The notes under the pieces were generated by a model that was given only the letters and a program-made list of their open reading frames with translations, ran no database searches and was not told where the DNA came from. 64,000 nucleotides of DNA, taken from Bacteroidales bacterium. Its GTDB lineage: Bacteria; Bacteroidota; Bacteroidia; Bacteroidales; UBA3824. Of this stretch, positions 24,480 through 34,119 are shown piece after piece (position 1 is the first letter of the stretch; every line of letters starts with the position of its first letter). The DNA lies in the NCBI GenBank assembly GCA_016286055.1, contig JAEERW010000005.1, positions 1 to 64,000 of the forward strand. The letters run 5' to 3'. The position numbers and the translations under genes were made by a program.

Positions 24480-24788
24480 ATGGCAAAATTAAAGAAAAAT
24501 TTCAAAGGAGGGCTCGACAGCCTGATAGAATCATCTCTCGGTATCACCAAAGAGGATATCGAAAGAAGCCGTATCGAGCGTGAGGAACAACAAAAGGAAC
24601 AACAAAGCTCTGCCAATGTGGTGGTAGACACCAAGGAAATTGAATATCTAAAATACAAAATTGCAGATTTAAAAAGCGAACTCTACCTTTGGCGCACTGG
24701 AAAAATCACACCTGAAACGTTTGTAGAAACGCTTAAAAATCACGGACTTGTATATAACAGCAAGACCAACGAAATAGAAGAGGCCTAA
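24480..24788 (+). CDS. Small ParA partner candidate with ParB-like N-terminal motif
   Basis: A 102-residue soluble protein. Residues 4-16 (LKKNFKGGLDSLI) resemble the extreme N-terminus of ParB (basic, then GRGLDALI), the segment that stimulates the ParA ATPase. It is followed by a charged helix (KEDIERSRIEREEQQKEQQ), a second helix (KEIEYLKYKIADLKSELYLW) likely to dimerise, and a short tail. There is no CTPase or HTH domain. Co-transcribed with parA (12-bp gap), it may be an adaptor linking ParA to some cargo. The role is inferred from motif and position only. Confidence 0.7.
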   Translation: MAKLKKNFKGGLDSLIESSLGITKEDIERSRIEREEQQKEQQSSANVVVDTKEIEYLKYKIADLKSELYLWRTGKITPETFVETLKNHGLVYNSKTNEIEEA

Positions 24789-24807
24789 TTTGTTACCCTC
24801 CTATCTC

Positions 24808-26859
24808 CTATCCCATCGCCGGTTCGTCACCGTCATCGTCATAATCATCAAAATCTTCGCCATCATTTAGGGCAAAGGCATCTTCTGCATGTTGCTCACC
24901 AGTGTAAATACCCTCTTCGGTATCTTCTGAAACCACCTCGGTGAAAGCTGGATCAGGTTCGGGATTAAGTTTCACCACATATGGCTCGTTCTTAGGCTGG
25001 GGATTAATTGGGTTGCCGTCACCATCAATAGCATCGGTGGTTTCGGTGGTAGTGGTTGTAGTAGTGGTGGTGGTAGTGGTGGTAGTTATCGTAACAGTCT
25101 GAGGCTCAGTAGAGAAGTCTTCCTCATCTTCAAAATCAAGCGGTACGGCTGCACCGATAGCAGTATCTTCAATATCTAAATTATCCAAATCATCGGGATG
25201 TTCTTCGTTGTGACTCTCGGTTTCAGCAACCTCGTTGTCGTTGTCGTAGAAACGGGCGAGAATATCCTCGTCGACATCAGATTCAGGTTCAACAGCCTCC
25301 TCCTCATCAGATTCGTTGATGTCCATTTGAGGAATATCGGTAAAATCCTCATCGGTTTTAACGTCTTCTTCTTCGTTATCAACTGTTATTACCGGCTGAT
25401 CATTTAATTCTTCCTTAATCTCCTCCTTGAGTTCGTCCTTAATTTCCTCTTTTACCTCCTCTTTTACCTCTTCTTTAACCTCTTCTTTAACTTCCTCTTT
25501 TATAGACTCCTTGATGTCATCTTTAACATTCTCAGAAACATTTACAACCAAATCAGTATGCTCTTTGGTAGCATCTTTCTCTACTTCCTCTCCGGCATTT
25601 TCGTTTTCGGCTGGGATAACCACTTTAAGAACAGGCTGTTCGCCATTGTCATTATCAGACTTAGAGTCGGAGGTATCGGTAGTGGTAAGGGTTACAATAG
25701 TCTTGTCGGAATCAGATGCAGATTCTTTATCAGTATCAGAGTTATATTCAAATGTGTCACCATTTTCGTAAGTTATCACCTTGTGCTTCTCTTCTTTAGA
25801 CGAAATATTGATATTAGCCTCCACATCGTGTGCGATAATCTCGTCATCGGTAGGACCTTCAACCTCCACATCCCCCTCGTTGTCGTCAACAACAACTGTA
25901 ACCTGATCTACTTTATCGTAAGGATTTGACTCTACCACCACACTTGCAGGTTCGCTCGTAGCTAAACTTTGCTGAGGTATGTCGATTTCCAAAACCTTTT
26001 CTAACACAAACTCATCGGCAAACATCTCAAATTCAGATGCCAAGCACCACATTCTGTACCAGATACGCAATAAGATAAACAACTGCTGAACAAAGAACAT
26101 AGCTATAATGCCAAAAGTGGTAGACATTCCAATCTTATCAAAAGTAAGCTTGTATAGAATCAAGGTTAAGATAGGGATAACCAAAAGCAAGAAATATAGG
26201 AAATAAGTGCGCACAAAGTGGTTGAAAACAAAGCAAGTAGCTTTCCAAATAGCCTTAATTACCCTAAAAGAGCCTACCATCTCCATGTAGAACTTGGCAT
26301 AATCAGAAATCATCATCAAAAGCACAGCCGCAGCCACAAAAATAAACGCCGTAATACCGAATGCCCAATACAGACTAGTTTCGGAAACCACATCTATATC
26401 TTTGAAAATCAAATATGCCAAACCGAACAAAAGCACAAAAGTAACCACTTGCAAAGCAAGCATAATAACATCGCAAAGCAGATAACGGAAGAAATTTACA
26501 CCCGCACCGGCAAAGAATGTAGACACCTTGAAATCTTCGATATTGTAAGTGCGTATGATACCACCAGTCAAGAAAATCTTAACAGCAAAAAATATCAAAG
26601 ATATCCACAACACTTGGTACAACATAGGAGAAATATCCCAATAATTGAAATTAACCAACTCGCTTATAGTGGAATAGTTCAATGATTTTGTGAGATTTTC
26701 GCCAGCCAGATTGTCGGTTAAAGCCGACTTGAACGAAAACAAGAAAGGTATAGCGCACGACAAAGCGAGCAATAAAGTTACTCCATAGATAAGGAATAAC
26801 ACTTTCGGGTTGCGGAGAGATGTCTTAAAACCTCGTGTATATGCTTTTAAAATATTCAT
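24808..26859 (-). CDS. Multi-pass membrane protein with long acidic repetitive C-terminal tail
   Basis: A 683-residue protein. Residues 1-280 carry about six membrane helices (VLFLIYGVTLLLALSCAI, VLWISLIFFAVKIFL, LQVVTFVLLFGLAYLIF, FIFVAAAVLLMMI, YFLYFLLLVIPILTLILY, TFGIIAMFFVQQLFILL). The rest is a cytoplasmic tail of about 380 residues, very acidic, with tandem EEVK units (about 445-475) and a poly-Thr block. Both blocks come from short in-frame DNA repeats and could vary in length. The tail ends in DDYDDDGDEPAMG. No family is firmly recognised; the membrane part resembles uncharacterised DUF7847-like or YciC-type proteins. Confidence 0.75.
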   Translation of the reverse strand: MNILKAYTRGFKTSLRNPKVLFLIYGVTLLLALSCAIPFLFSFKSALTDNLAGENLTKSLNYSTISELVNFNYWDISPMLYQVLWISLIFFAVKIFLTGGIIRTYNIEDFKVSTFFAGAGVNFFRYLLCDVIMLALQVVTFVLLFGLAYLIFKDIDVVSETSLYWAFGITAFIFVAAAVLLMMISDYAKFYMEMVGSFRVIKAIWKATCFVFNHFVRTYFLYFLLLVIPILTLILYKLTFDKIGMSTTFGIIAMFFVQQLFILLRIWYRMWCLASEFEMFADEFVLEKVLEIDIPQQSLATSEPASVVVESNPYDKVDQVTVVVDDNEGDVEVEGPTDDEIIAHDVEANINISSKEEKHKVITYENGDTFEYNSDTDKESASDSDKTIVTLTTTDTSDSKSDNDNGEQPVLKVVIPAENENAGEEVEKDATKEHTDLVVNVSENVKDDIKESIKEEVKEEVKEEVKEEVKEEIKDELKEEIKEELNDQPVITVDNEEEDVKTDEDFTDIPQMDINESDEEEAVEPESDVDEDILARFYDNDNEVAETESHNEEHPDDLDNLDIEDTAIGAAVPLDFEDEEDFSTEPQTVTITTTTTTTTTTTTTTETTDAIDGDGNPINPQPKNEPYVVKLNPEPDPAFTEVVSEDTEEGIYTGEQHAEDAFALNDGEDFDDYDDDGDEPAMG

Positions 26860-26883
26860 TATATATTGATAATTAAGGTTTTA

Positions 26884-28890
26884 CTATGCAAAAAATGCGA
26901 TTGATTGAAATAAGTTTTCTAACCAGAATAGAAATTTTACAGTATATTTCCATGCAGGAGAAGAAACACTTGTTATTGAATATGAATTGTTTACAAAATT
27001 TATATCGCAATAATTTTTGTTTTCGGGATCAATTTGAGCCGACACAATCTTGTGCGGGGATACCACTGCAAACTCTTTGCAACGTCCACGACCGTCCCAA
27101 TTGAAAGTCTGTGTGTCACCGTTGTCGAATGTTATAAGCACCTCTACTGGCATAACCATAGTGCCCATACGCTGAACAAATACCGACGAACGGTACTCTT
27201 TGGTTTCTTCGCTATCGTTTTTGAAAACTTTGCTAAACCCGTCGTCGAAAAATCCCTTGATACCCGAAGTCTGCGATTCGTTTTTAATTGAAGTAACCTT
27301 GTAGTCGCAAACCTCGTCGGTACTGAGCATACTGGTAAAAAACCAAGTATAATCTTTTTGCCCCAAAATGGTATTGCTTGATGCAGCCACCTTGTTGACA
27401 CAATTAATAAAATCACCAGAACATGGATGTTGGAATTTCCATTTGTTATAATAATCTCTAATAGCCTGATAATAAAGTTCTTCGCCCATCATACCTTTTA
27501 AAGATTCAAGCATAACCATTGGTTTGGCATACGCCATAAGGTCGTAGGTGTGAGTGGGATATTTCCATGAATAATTGTCAATGACTGATATTGCAGGATT
27601 AGACCACTGAGTGTAAGTGGTACGGTAATAATCAGATACTTTAACAGGAAATCCCATCATATTTACCAATGAACCGTTTGCATAATACTTATCCATAATT
27701 TCCGATTCAAAGAAAGTGGCCATTCCCTCGTCTAACCATGCCTCCTCAAATTCGTTGGTGGCAACCACCGCTTGGAAATAATTATGCACAAACTCGTGAA
27801 CAACAATGCGTTCAGGAATAGTAAAATTTGAAGGCAAATGTCGTATAGTACTTGTTGTAAACAACATAGGATACTCCATAGCGGCACATTTTTCAGCATA
27901 GAAAGGTACGTCAACCACTGTGATCGAAGGATAGGCGTATTTGCCAACTTTCTGCTCCATAAACTCCATGGCATTTTTAAGAGCGGCAATATAACGGTCG
28001 ATCTGAGCGCCATGATGTTCGGGCATATACAGCACCCTTATTCCCTTGCCATTGAAACGGTCGGCCCTTATTAAAAAACGAGGCGAAGCTGCCCAAGCAA
28101 AATCTATAACATCTTCAGCATGAAAAACATAAGTGTGGGTATCGCCTTCGGATGTAAAATCTTTTACAAGCAAACCCGTTGCACCCACACGGAAATCCTT
28201 GGGAACATTTATGCTAACGTCGTAGTTTCCAAAATCAGCATAAAATTCTGAGTGATAATGATATTGATGACAATTCCAACCACTTGTTTTACGTCCGCGC
28301 ATTCCAGCAGGTTCATACACTCCGATTTTGGGAAACCACTGTCCCACCATATAAAAATCGTCACGCTCATAACCAGAACGCTCGATAATACGTGGAAGTT
28401 TGGAAAGGAATGTAATCGACAGCTCAATCTCTTTGCCTGGAAGTATCGGTTCTTCTAACTTAACCATCATAACTGTCTGATCGGCAGAGTTATGATCGTC
28501 GGGTTGAACATAATGTAGGTCGGGCAAAAGCATAGCGCCATCGGAGGTGACCATACGCTGTATATCAATATAACCCCAATCACTGCTAGGAACAGTATCG
28601 GTAAAGGGTTCGTTGCGTTCGAGAAAATATGTGCTTTGAGAATTTTTAAAGGCGTTGAGATACGTGTGAAACATCAATTCGTTCACAGTATCGTTGGTAT
28701 TATTACGCCAAGTAAGTGTTTCTGTGGCAGTTATCACTTTAGCGGCAACGTCGAGCTTAGCGTCTATCTTGTAAGAGGCGATACGGTTGCTCTGCGGTTC
28801 TGCCGGAAATCCTCCTGCTGTTGTGTCGTTCTGCGCCCACAAAGATGCAGACATCAACAAAAATGCGGAAAGCAATATATTTTTTTTCAT
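26884..28890 (-). CDS. M1 family zinc aminopeptidase, exported
   Basis: A 668-residue protein with signal peptide (LLSAFLLMSASLWAQ). Catalytic zinc motif HEFVH (365-369) with Glu 388 eighteen residues later in AWLDEGMATFF, and AAMEY (336-340) in place of the usual GAMEN exopeptidase loop. The N-terminal domain (30-270) is the beta-saddle of M1 peptidases. A C-terminal hydrophobic stretch (YTVKFLFWLENLFQSIAFF) might attach it to a membrane. It would trim peptides in the periplasm. It follows the 955-residue gene in the same direction, separated by 169 bp without other genes. Confidence 0.9.
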   Translation of the reverse strand: MKKNILLSAFLLMSASLWAQNDTTAGGFPAEPQSNRIASYKIDAKLDVAAKVITATETLTWRNNTNDTVNELMFHTYLNAFKNSQSTYFLERNEPFTDTVPSSDWGYIDIQRMVTSDGAMLLPDLHYVQPDDHNSADQTVMMVKLEEPILPGKEIELSITFLSKLPRIIERSGYERDDFYMVGQWFPKIGVYEPAGMRGRKTSGWNCHQYHYHSEFYADFGNYDVSINVPKDFRVGATGLLVKDFTSEGDTHTYVFHAEDVIDFAWAASPRFLIRADRFNGKGIRVLYMPEHHGAQIDRYIAALKNAMEFMEQKVGKYAYPSITVVDVPFYAEKCAAMEYPMLFTTSTIRHLPSNFTIPERIVVHEFVHNYFQAVVATNEFEEAWLDEGMATFFESEIMDKYYANGSLVNMMGFPVKVSDYYRTTYTQWSNPAISVIDNYSWKYPTHTYDLMAYAKPMVMLESLKGMMGEELYYQAIRDYYNKWKFQHPCSGDFINCVNKVAASSNTILGQKDYTWFFTSMLSTDEVCDYKVTSIKNESQTSGIKGFFDDGFSKVFKNDSEETKEYRSSVFVQRMGTMVMPVEVLITFDNGDTQTFNWDGRGRCKEFAVVSPHKIVSAQIDPENKNYCDINFVNNSYSITSVSSPAWKYTVKFLFWLENLFQSIAFFA

Positions 28891-29059
28891 CGTGTATTAT
28901 TGTTCAAATTATATTTTTGTAATACATTATGTAAAACCGACTATTAATATGGTATACTCACTGCCATTATTATTAGTCAAATGTAAAATTAACAATATTT
29001 TTTGAAACAACGATAACAATTTTGTAAAAAAAATGTGCTCAGAAACAAAAAAAATATGC

Positions 29060-31927
29060 TTACATCTGATAAGTGAGGATAAAATCAAACCTTGAATCTG
29101 AATAATCATTAATAATCAACGGTTTGGCATAGGAGAAGCCAAACGAAACATTGTTGGCAATGCGTAATAAATTGACATCACATATAAATTTAAAGCCTGC
29201 CGAGGCAAAATTATACCTATAACCAAACATAAGCGGTGCAGAAGCTTGAGCAAAAACAGAACCCCGAAGGCGTTTTACCCATACCACTGCGGGAATTCCA
29301 AGGTCGGGATAACCCAAAGGAAAGGCATAATCTCCTGAAACTTTTAGATTTTGATGGCAACGAACCGATTTATAGCCAAGCACATCCAAATCGCTGTCGG
29401 AATATAGATAGATATTTTTTTGATCATTGTTGCGAACCTGCTGCATATAGCCAGCGTTAACTGTGAGTGAGTTTTGGCGAAACAAACCAGGCACTGTAAC
29501 AGATACCAACGTTTTAAATTTCTGCGAATTGCGATGACAGTTGACAGATTTTAGTGCGTCAACGGTGATAGAGAAACCTAGCGAAGAACGGAAATCACGG
29601 TAAGCAAGGGCACGATAAAGAGAGTAACTTACCCCACCGTAAACCACTGAAAATTCATCGTTGCCCATATCTATATAATTATCAGTAAGTTTGTTGCTTA
29701 TCATATAACGGCTCAACTGTGAGGAAAGTGTCAAATGTTGCGACCAATTGTATCGTGAAAAATCGAAAGGAACTGATACTGAGAAATTTAAAACCTTTGA
29801 ATCCCAATGGAGATACCGAGAATATACCTCGCCCATAGGATTGCGGAAATAATATTTGTCGGCGTCGGTATTAAAACTTGCCGAAACACCAAGCACAGGA
29901 TAAAAACCTGAATATGTGGCACCTACGGTAGTGCGCCAAATGTCAGCATCGGTGCGGTATATTTGATTTACAAATAATTGGAATGTTTGTAAGGTGTTTT
30001 CGGAATAAATAGTGCCGCCATACTTACCATCCATAAATTCTGGCATCCATCCGTAACACCTTATAAGATTGTAATATCGCTTATAATCCTTTACAGTATA
30101 GGAGTTGTTAATATCTGTGGGGGCATTGGCTACAACATCGAGTTGTTGATATGGTTCTGAAGCAGCCAAGGGTTTAAAATAATCTAATTTATAAGGTTTT
30201 ACATTTGAAATATCCACGGCATCAACATTAGGTAACGAAGCCGAAACGATATTAGAACCCGTTACAGAAAAATCACTATATATAAAGGTGTGTCCATCGG
30301 GCGAAACATCGGGAGCAGATGCAGAATAACGGCGGGAGGTTATCATTTTACAATTTCCAGAACTAATATCCAATGCCCAGATATTTGAAATACCAGAATA
30401 TTCCGAATCATAATAAATAATGCCATTGAAGGGCTTGATTGAATTAATAACCTCTGATTCATAATCTTTTACCACTTGTGTTTGCGAGGAAAAAAGGTCG
30501 TAAATCACAATAGCATTTTGGTTTTTGAGGTTTGAAACAGCAGCTACCTCGTGGTTGTTGACAAAATGCACACTGCGTAGATATTCGCCATAAGAAGTTG
30601 GTATCTGTTTGATTTTGTGCAATGAAGAAATTTTGTTTCCAATAAATTCTGCTTTAAATAACACAAGCGAAGTATTGCGATGTTTGTCGAATTCCACAGC
30701 GGCTATCATTTTACCATCGGGCGAAATAGTGGGAGAAAAATATCTACCTTTGTTAGTTACCCGATATCGCTTTTGTGTAGCTAAATCATATATCGCAATA
30801 TCAGAATATCCTCTAAAAGTCCATCGAATATCAGGCACAGCTGTAGCCCATATAATCTTGCCGTCGGCATAATCAAAAGAAGAAGCCTCGGTGGTAAACA
30901 ACTCAGTTTCTTCGCCGTTGAGCGATAACGAAACAATAGTATTAAGTTCGGTAAGTGAGGATTTTAAGGCTACAATATGGTTATTATCGATAAATTTGGC
31001 ATTAGTGTATGACGTGTAGCGGCGCGAGTGCTTTTGAGTAATGGTTTTAGCTTCGGTAATAGCGAGAGAATCATTGCGTTGATTGTACAAATTGCGCAAT
31101 TCATTCATAGTCTGCTTATAGTTTTTTGCAAGGTTAACACCCGCAAAATGTTTAAAAGACGAACCAAACGACCATGGCCAAAACGAATACCACGAAGATC
31201 GGCGGGCTGTCTTAGTCCACACATCTGCACCAGCAATTCTTCGCCCATGAGTAACGAGCGGATATCCAAGTTGGTAAATAGTAGGAATCTTATTTCGGAA
31301 AGAACCGTTCACCATCTTGTCGTAAGAATATGGTTTGTTACGGGAGGTGATAATAGCGGCTGTGAGCATGTTGAACGACGACAAACGTCCGCGGCCTCCT
31401 GAGGTCAGCACAGTTTCGGCATAAACGGCGTCGCCTTCAAACCACCAGTTAGGAACCGACATACGCATTGCAGAACGTCCATATGCGCCCAACAATATGC
31501 CGCTAAGTTTTGTAAATCCATGGTTTAAAATCTGATTCTGAACTACATGACGATATTCGTGCACAGCAAGATTTTGATACCACTCTCCTATGCCAATAGA
31601 GTTGTCGTAATATGGCAAGCCATACCAGTACATTTTATAAGGGAAAAGTGTAACATAGCCATTAGAAACCACTTCGGTGTTTGAAACCACAAGCGGAATA
31701 CGTCTAGGATTATCTTTGAGCGAAACAGTGTCGGCGGCAAAAACCTTTTCAAAAGAGTAAACCAAACGAGAAATATCTGCTTGATTAATATCCTTGTCGA
31801 AAATAATTTTTACGTGGGGCAAATCAACCACACCCCATTTTACCGAAGAGGGATGTTGAGCATAGGCAGCCGTGCACAACCACACTGCAACCCCTGCCAA
31901 AAAACATTTTAAACGCATATTATTCAA
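29060..31927 (-). CDS. Large exported protein: HExxH domain, TolB-like propeller and outer-membrane barrel
   Basis: A 955-residue protein with signal peptide (cleavage after AYAQ, about 24). Residues 30-190 contain VHEYRHVVQ with HEYRH at 123-127 and a Glu in WWFEGDA at 164, the layout of a gluzincin peptidase. Residues about 330-600 have WD40-like PD40/TolB repeats (ISPDGKMIAAVEF, VSPDGHTFIYSDF). The last 300 residues alternate strands (FSVSVPFDFSRYNWSQHLTLS, LGFSITVDAL) like a beta-barrel. It begins overlapping the stop of the FtsE-like gene by 8 bp; a second ATG at 31918 would avoid this. Substrate unknown. Confidence 0.8.
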   Translation of the reverse strand: MNNMRLKCFLAGVAVWLCTAAYAQHPSSVKWGVVDLPHVKIIFDKDINQADISRLVYSFEKVFAADTVSLKDNPRRIPLVVSNTEVVSNGYVTLFPYKMYWYGLPYYDNSIGIGEWYQNLAVHEYRHVVQNQILNHGFTKLSGILLGAYGRSAMRMSVPNWWFEGDAVYAETVLTSGGRGRLSSFNMLTAAIITSRNKPYSYDKMVNGSFRNKIPTIYQLGYPLVTHGRRIAGADVWTKTARRSSWYSFWPWSFGSSFKHFAGVNLAKNYKQTMNELRNLYNQRNDSLAITEAKTITQKHSRRYTSYTNAKFIDNNHIVALKSSLTELNTIVSLSLNGEETELFTTEASSFDYADGKIIWATAVPDIRWTFRGYSDIAIYDLATQKRYRVTNKGRYFSPTISPDGKMIAAVEFDKHRNTSLVLFKAEFIGNKISSLHKIKQIPTSYGEYLRSVHFVNNHEVAAVSNLKNQNAIVIYDLFSSQTQVVKDYESEVINSIKPFNGIIYYDSEYSGISNIWALDISSGNCKMITSRRYSASAPDVSPDGHTFIYSDFSVTGSNIVSASLPNVDAVDISNVKPYKLDYFKPLAASEPYQQLDVVANAPTDINNSYTVKDYKRYYNLIRCYGWMPEFMDGKYGGTIYSENTLQTFQLFVNQIYRTDADIWRTTVGATYSGFYPVLGVSASFNTDADKYYFRNPMGEVYSRYLHWDSKVLNFSVSVPFDFSRYNWSQHLTLSSQLSRYMISNKLTDNYIDMGNDEFSVVYGGVSYSLYRALAYRDFRSSLGFSITVDALKSVNCHRNSQKFKTLVSVTVPGLFRQNSLTVNAGYMQQVRNNDQKNIYLYSDSDLDVLGYKSVRCHQNLKVSGDYAFPLGYPDLGIPAVVWVKRLRGSVFAQASAPLMFGYRYNFASAGFKFICDVNLLRIANNVSFGFSYAKPLIINDYSDSRFDFILTYQM

Positions 31928-32597
31928 TTTTATCGAGCGAAGTCTCCTTTATTCTGTAACCGGTATGAGGAAAACTTGCAAACACAGGCTCGTCGTGTGT
32001 TGCCACTATAACCGCTGCACCACGTTTAGAATACGTATGGAGAATTTGAGCTATGTGTGCGGCGGTTTCATTGTCGAGGTTGCCAGTAGGTTCATCGGCA
32101 AGAATCAATTTGGGTTGGTGCACAAGAGCCCGGGCTATAGCCACAGTCTGCCGCTCCCCGCCAGAAAGCTTATGCGGAAAAATCATAGCCTTGCTTTCAA
32201 GACCCGTTTTCTGCAAAACAGACATAATATAATCTTTCTGATTGCCTTCCGTTTTAAAGCCCAACGAATCAACAACATACTTAAGATTATCGAAAACTGT
32301 CTTATTGTCGAAAAGAAGATAGTTTTGAAAAACAATACCCATCTGACTGCGTAATTTCGATTGTTTGCGGTATGGAAGGTGTTTGAGGTCGAACCCCAAA
32401 ACAAAAGCAGAACCTTGCGAAACTGGCACGTCGGCATACAACGACCTTAGAAGGGTCGACTTACCAGAACCGACCGCACCTTCGAGCGTAACAAAATCGC
32501 CCGCTACTACCTGGAAAGTAACATTTTTCAACAAATCGTCGCCATTGCGCTCAATAGCCACATGTTGATAATCTACCAAATATTGATCGTCTAACAT
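31920..32597 (-). CDS. ftsE: FtsE-like ABC transporter ATPase
   Basis: A 225-residue ABC ATPase. It has Walker A GAVGSGKS (40-47), Q-loop VFQNYLLF, signature [15 protein letters not shown], Walker [13 protein letters not shown] and switch His ATHDEP. The size and the ADEPTGNLD sequence fit the FtsE/LolD branch. FtsE with FtsX drives septal peptidoglycan hydrolysis; no ftsX is adjacent, so a LolD-type role remains possible. ATG 32597 is chosen because the promoter (32615-32645) lies upstream of it and the longer frame is not domain-like. Coupled to the 955-residue gene. Confidence 0.85.
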   Translation of the reverse strand: MLDDQYLVDYQHVAIERNGDDLLKNVTFQVVAGDFVTLEGAVGSGKSTLLRSLYADVPVSQGSAFVLGFDLKHLPYRKQSKLRSQMGIVFQNYLLFDNKTVFDNLKYVVDSLGFKTEGNQKDYIMSVLQKTGLESKAMIFPHKLSGGERQTVAIARALVHQPKLILADEPTGNLDNETAAHIAQILHTYSKRGAAVIVATHDEPVFASFPHTGYRIKETSLDKIE

Positions 32598-32614
32598 TGT
32601 TTTTATTTTGCTTA

Positions 32615-32645
32615 CAAATGTAAAAAAACTTTTACAATCTACAAA
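32615..32645 (-). promoter_or_regulatory. Promoter of the ftsE-like gene
   Basis: Minus strand TTTG (32642-32645), 19 bases, TACATTTG (32615-32622). It fixes the start of the ATPase at 32597. Confidence 0.7.
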
Positions 32646-32695
32646 ACTTGATGCAAAAAACTTATCTTTTTTTTTCATCAAAAGCAGTTTTTCAT

Positions 32696-32704
32696 TATCT
32701 TTAC
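32696..32704 (+). promoter_or_regulatory. -7 box of the DUF389 gene
   Basis: TATCTTTAC ends 8 bases before ATG 32712 and 14 before ATG 32718, so the leader is very short whichever start is used. Confidence 0.45.
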
Positions 32705-32717
32705 AAAAAATATGTGT

Positions 32718-34040
32718 ATGACAAATTTTATCAAGAATTTCACTAAGAATTATTTCTTCATAAACAAAGACATTGAAAACGAAAAACTTATAACGGATTC
32801 CATAACACAAGGAATATCGTTTAAGGGCACCAACCTCTGGATTTTAATTTTCGCAATATTTATAGCTTCTATCGGTCTCAATGTAAACTCAACAGCTGTA
32901 ATAATAGGCGCAATGCTTATTTCGCCACTTATGGGACCTATCATTGGCATGGGTTTTTCTTTGGGTGTCAACGACTTAAAGCTATTTTATTCAGCGTTGT
33001 TAAACTACTGCGTGGCAACAGTAATAAGCATCATTACAGCCACTATATATTTTATGGCGTCGCCATTCGACGAGGCGCAATCTGAACTATTGGCTCGAAC
33101 ATCCCCCACAACCTACGATGTTTTTATAGCTATGTTTGGTGGCGCTGCTGGAATTATAGCAATTTTTTCAAAAGACAAAGGCAACGTAATTCCGGGAGTT
33201 GCTATTGCCACTGCTCTTATGCCGCCTCTCTGCACAGCTGGATACGGCATTGCTCACAGCAATATTTATTTCTTCGCTGGCGCTTTCTACCTATATTTTA
33301 TCAACACGGTGTTTATTTGCGCTTCTACATACGCCGGAGTAAGGCTCATGAAATTTCACCAAAAGGAGATGCCGGAGCATATAGCAAAAAAAAGCCGCAG
33401 ACTTATTCTCGCAATTATCATAATTACCATTATTCCATCGGTTTTTCTTACATACAACGTTTTTAGCATCAACACTTTGCGCCGAAATGTCAGAATGTTT
33501 GTGAAAGAAGAACTAAATATGATAGGCGTTCAGGCAATATCGCACGAAATTGACGAAGACACAAAAACATTGAAAGTGGCAATTGTTGGCAACGAACTAT
33601 CCGCCAACGAAATAAGTCACATCGAAGATAAAATGCACAAATACCACATTGATGAGTTTAAACTCAAAATAATTCAAGGTATGCAAACCGACAGCATTAT
33701 CCGACATAATATCAACAACGAAAGCGCAAAATATGCTGGACAGTTTAACGAACAAGTTATAACAATAAAAAAACTTCAAGACCAGCTTAACAAATACACA
33801 CAATATCAAGAAATTACCAAAACTTTAGAACCAGAGGCAAAAATACTTTTCAAAAATCTTAAAAGCGCAACGGTAATGAACTGCGCCAACGAAAACTCAC
33901 CACAAGATGAGGCTATTGCCATTGTGGAGTTGTTGCCCGATACAAAAACACAAAAAACCGACATCTCACTGCTGAAACAATGGCTCACACAACGAATCAA
34001 TGCCGACAGTTTACGCATTATCATTGCCATAGATAGGTAA
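32718..34040 (+). CDS. DUF389 (TIGR00341-type) membrane protein
   Basis: A 440-residue protein. Its N-terminal half has about six membrane helices with the DUF389 core: LNVNSTAVIIGAMLISPLMG, GMGFSLGVNDLKLF, GNVIPGVAIATALMPPLCTA. Its C-terminal half is soluble (about 240-440), with a coiled-coil-like stretch (EQVITIKKLQDQLNKYTQ). Function is unknown for the family. Either ATG 32712 or 32718 could start it; 32718 gives a slightly longer leader after the promoter box. A hairpin follows at 34053-34076. Confidence 0.88.
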   Translation: MTNFIKNFTKNYFFINKDIENEKLITDSITQGISFKGTNLWILIFAIFIASIGLNVNSTAVIIGAMLISPLMGPIIGMGFSLGVNDLKLFYSALLNYCVATVISIITATIYFMASPFDEAQSELLARTSPTTYDVFIAMFGGAAGIIAIFSKDKGNVIPGVAIATALMPPLCTAGYGIAHSNIYFFAGAFYLYFINTVFICASTYAGVRLMKFHQKEMPEHIAKKSRRLILAIIIITIIPSVFLTYNVFSINTLRRNVRMFVKEELNMIGVQAISHEIDEDTKTLKVAIVGNELSANEISHIEDKMHKYHIDEFKLKIIQGMQTDSIIRHNINNESAKYAGQFNEQVITIKKLQDQLNKYTQYQEITKTLEPEAKILFKNLKSATVMNCANENSPQDEAIAIVELLPDTKTQKTDISLLKQWLTQRINADSLRIIIAIDR

Positions 34041-34052
34041 TAATAAAAAAAA

Positions 34053-34076
34053 GATTTCGCAGCGTGCTACGAAATC
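34053..34076 (-). terminator. Terminator hairpin, probably bidirectional
   Basis: GATTTCG and CGAAATC plus an inner AGC/GCT pairing form the stem; on the minus strand an eight-T run follows. It ends the tiny lipoprotein gene at 34120 and lies just after the DUF389 stop. Confidence 0.75.
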
Positions 34077-34119
34077 CCGTTAGGTTTAAGCTTGAGGTTG
34101 TGGGTCGAAACTTTCGCCA

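Noticed and set aside
25427-25771. Ser/Thr-rich plus-strand frame opposite the EEVK repeats
   Set aside because: It is the mirror of the in-frame repeat block of the membrane protein; no promoter or domain.
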